NCBI GenBank assembly: GCA_036478895.1
Contig: JAZGEV010000027.1
Location: 1 to 15,456, forward strand
Reading direction: 5' to 3'
Length of the DNA stretch: 15,456 bases
Source of the DNA: S010-17 sp036478895
GTDB lineage: Bacteria > Bacteroidota > Bacteroidia > Flavobacteriales > Flavobacteriaceae
The translations under genes and the position numbers were made by a program. Every line of letters begins with the position of its first letter. Position 1 is the stretch's first letter. A model generated the notes under the pieces. That model was given only the letters and a program-made list of their open reading frames with translations, ran no database searches and was not told the origin of the DNA. Below are positions 15,152 through 15,456 of the stretch, piece after piece.

Positions 15152-15195
15152 ATAAAAAAATCAAACAAAGATTTAAAAATGTATTGCTATGAAAA

Positions 15196-15240
15196 AAAAG
15201 GTCGATTGAAAATTTCAATCGACCTTTTAATTTTTAATTT
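15196..15240. terminator. Bidirectional intrinsic terminator between convergent genes
   Basis: The stem AAAAGGTCGATTG / CAATCGACCTTTT (15196-15208, 15216-15228) has T-rich sequence on the plus side and an A run on the left that becomes a T run on the minus strand. It therefore serves both the barrel gene and the convergent T9SS protein gene. Confidence 0.85.
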
Positions 15241-15256
15241 TTAATCTCTAAGATTA

Positions 15257-15456
15257 CTATTTAATAATAATTTTATGAGATTCTTTAATGCTATTGCCTT
15301 TGAAGTTTACAAAGTAAATGCCTTGAGACACATTAAGAGATATGTGTTCTTTATCGCTTATATTTAATTTTGATTTATACACTTCTTTTCCATTAACATC
15401 TACAATAGATACGTTAATATCTCCTACGCTATGAGTCGATGAAATCGTAAATTCTC
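15257..15456 (-). CDS. C-terminus of a T9SS-secreted protein (type A sorting domain)
   Basis: Only the last 65 codons are inside the window; the rest lies past the right edge. The stop is TAG at 15259-15257. The visible sequence has the type IX secretion C-terminal sorting domain pattern: INVSIVDVNGKEVYKSKL, then ISLNVSQGIYFVNFKG and the final SHKIIIK. This domain directs passage through the Por/Gld secretion machinery to the cell surface or medium and is cleaved off there. The cargo domain is not visible, so no activity can be named. The downstream terminator (15196-15240) is shared with the convergent barrel gene. Confidence 0.88.
   Translation of the reverse strand, partial: EFTISSTHSVGDINVSIVDVNGKEVYKSKLNISDKEHISLNVSQGIYFVNFKGNSIKESHKIIIK

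Noticed and set aside
15189..15209. Tiny open frame starting ATGAAAAAAAAG
   Set aside because: It is seven codons including the stop and lies within the bidirectional terminator.

Overview
The window is AT-rich DNA from a member of the Flavobacteriaceae (Bacteroidota). The evidence for this is: perfect TAnnTTTG -7 promoter elements with no Shine-Dalgarno sequences, an ssrA gene with the tag GENNFALAA, a type IX secretion C-terminal sorting domain, DUF6588 and PorT-type outer-membrane barrels, a carboxypeptidase-like/DUF5686-type N-terminus, and a flavobacterial-type malate dehydrogenase.

Layout. (1) 1-1423, minus strand: the 5' end of a DUF5686/TonB-receptor-like exported protein runs off the left edge. 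Upstream of it lies a small exported membrane protein gene that appears doubly broken (490-991). Next come 384 bases without a gene, packed with short dispersed repeats, including a second copy of the last 12 codons of the neighbouring mutase gene. (2) 1424-4951, minus strand: a fused acyl-CoA mutase with B12 domain, MeaB-like GTPase and mutase domain. Its active-site residues match isobutyryl-CoA mutase (IcmF). Its inter-domain linker contains an in-frame copy of an intergenic-type inverted repeat. (3) 5109-7044: a CPBP-family membrane protease (plus strand) converging on a saccharopine/alanine-dehydrogenase-like NAD(P) enzyme (minus strand). (4) 7174-7710: tmRNA with its own promoter element and a strong terminator. 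(5) 7784-10080, plus strand: an ECF sigma factor, a four-helix membrane protein that is probably its anti-sigma factor, and a GT4-type glycosyltransferase whose linker is a degenerate 7-bp tandem repeat. (6) 10222-14259, plus strand: gyrB, a DUF6588 barrel gene and mdh, closely spaced and closed by a terminator, probably one transcript. (7) 14311-15456: a LytTR-type double binding site ahead of a PorT-type barrel gene, then a bidirectional terminator and the C-terminus of a T9SS-secreted protein on the minus strand.

Most genes are core metabolism or information processing. No phage, IS element, CRISPR array or recognisable defence system is visible. The unusual material is genome-dynamics evidence: dispersed repeats have entered coding linkers (icmF and the glycosyltransferase) and the region downstream of icmF, where a gene-end duplication differs from the real end only at synonymous positions. 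The main regulatory lead is the LytTR-type site at 14334-14363.
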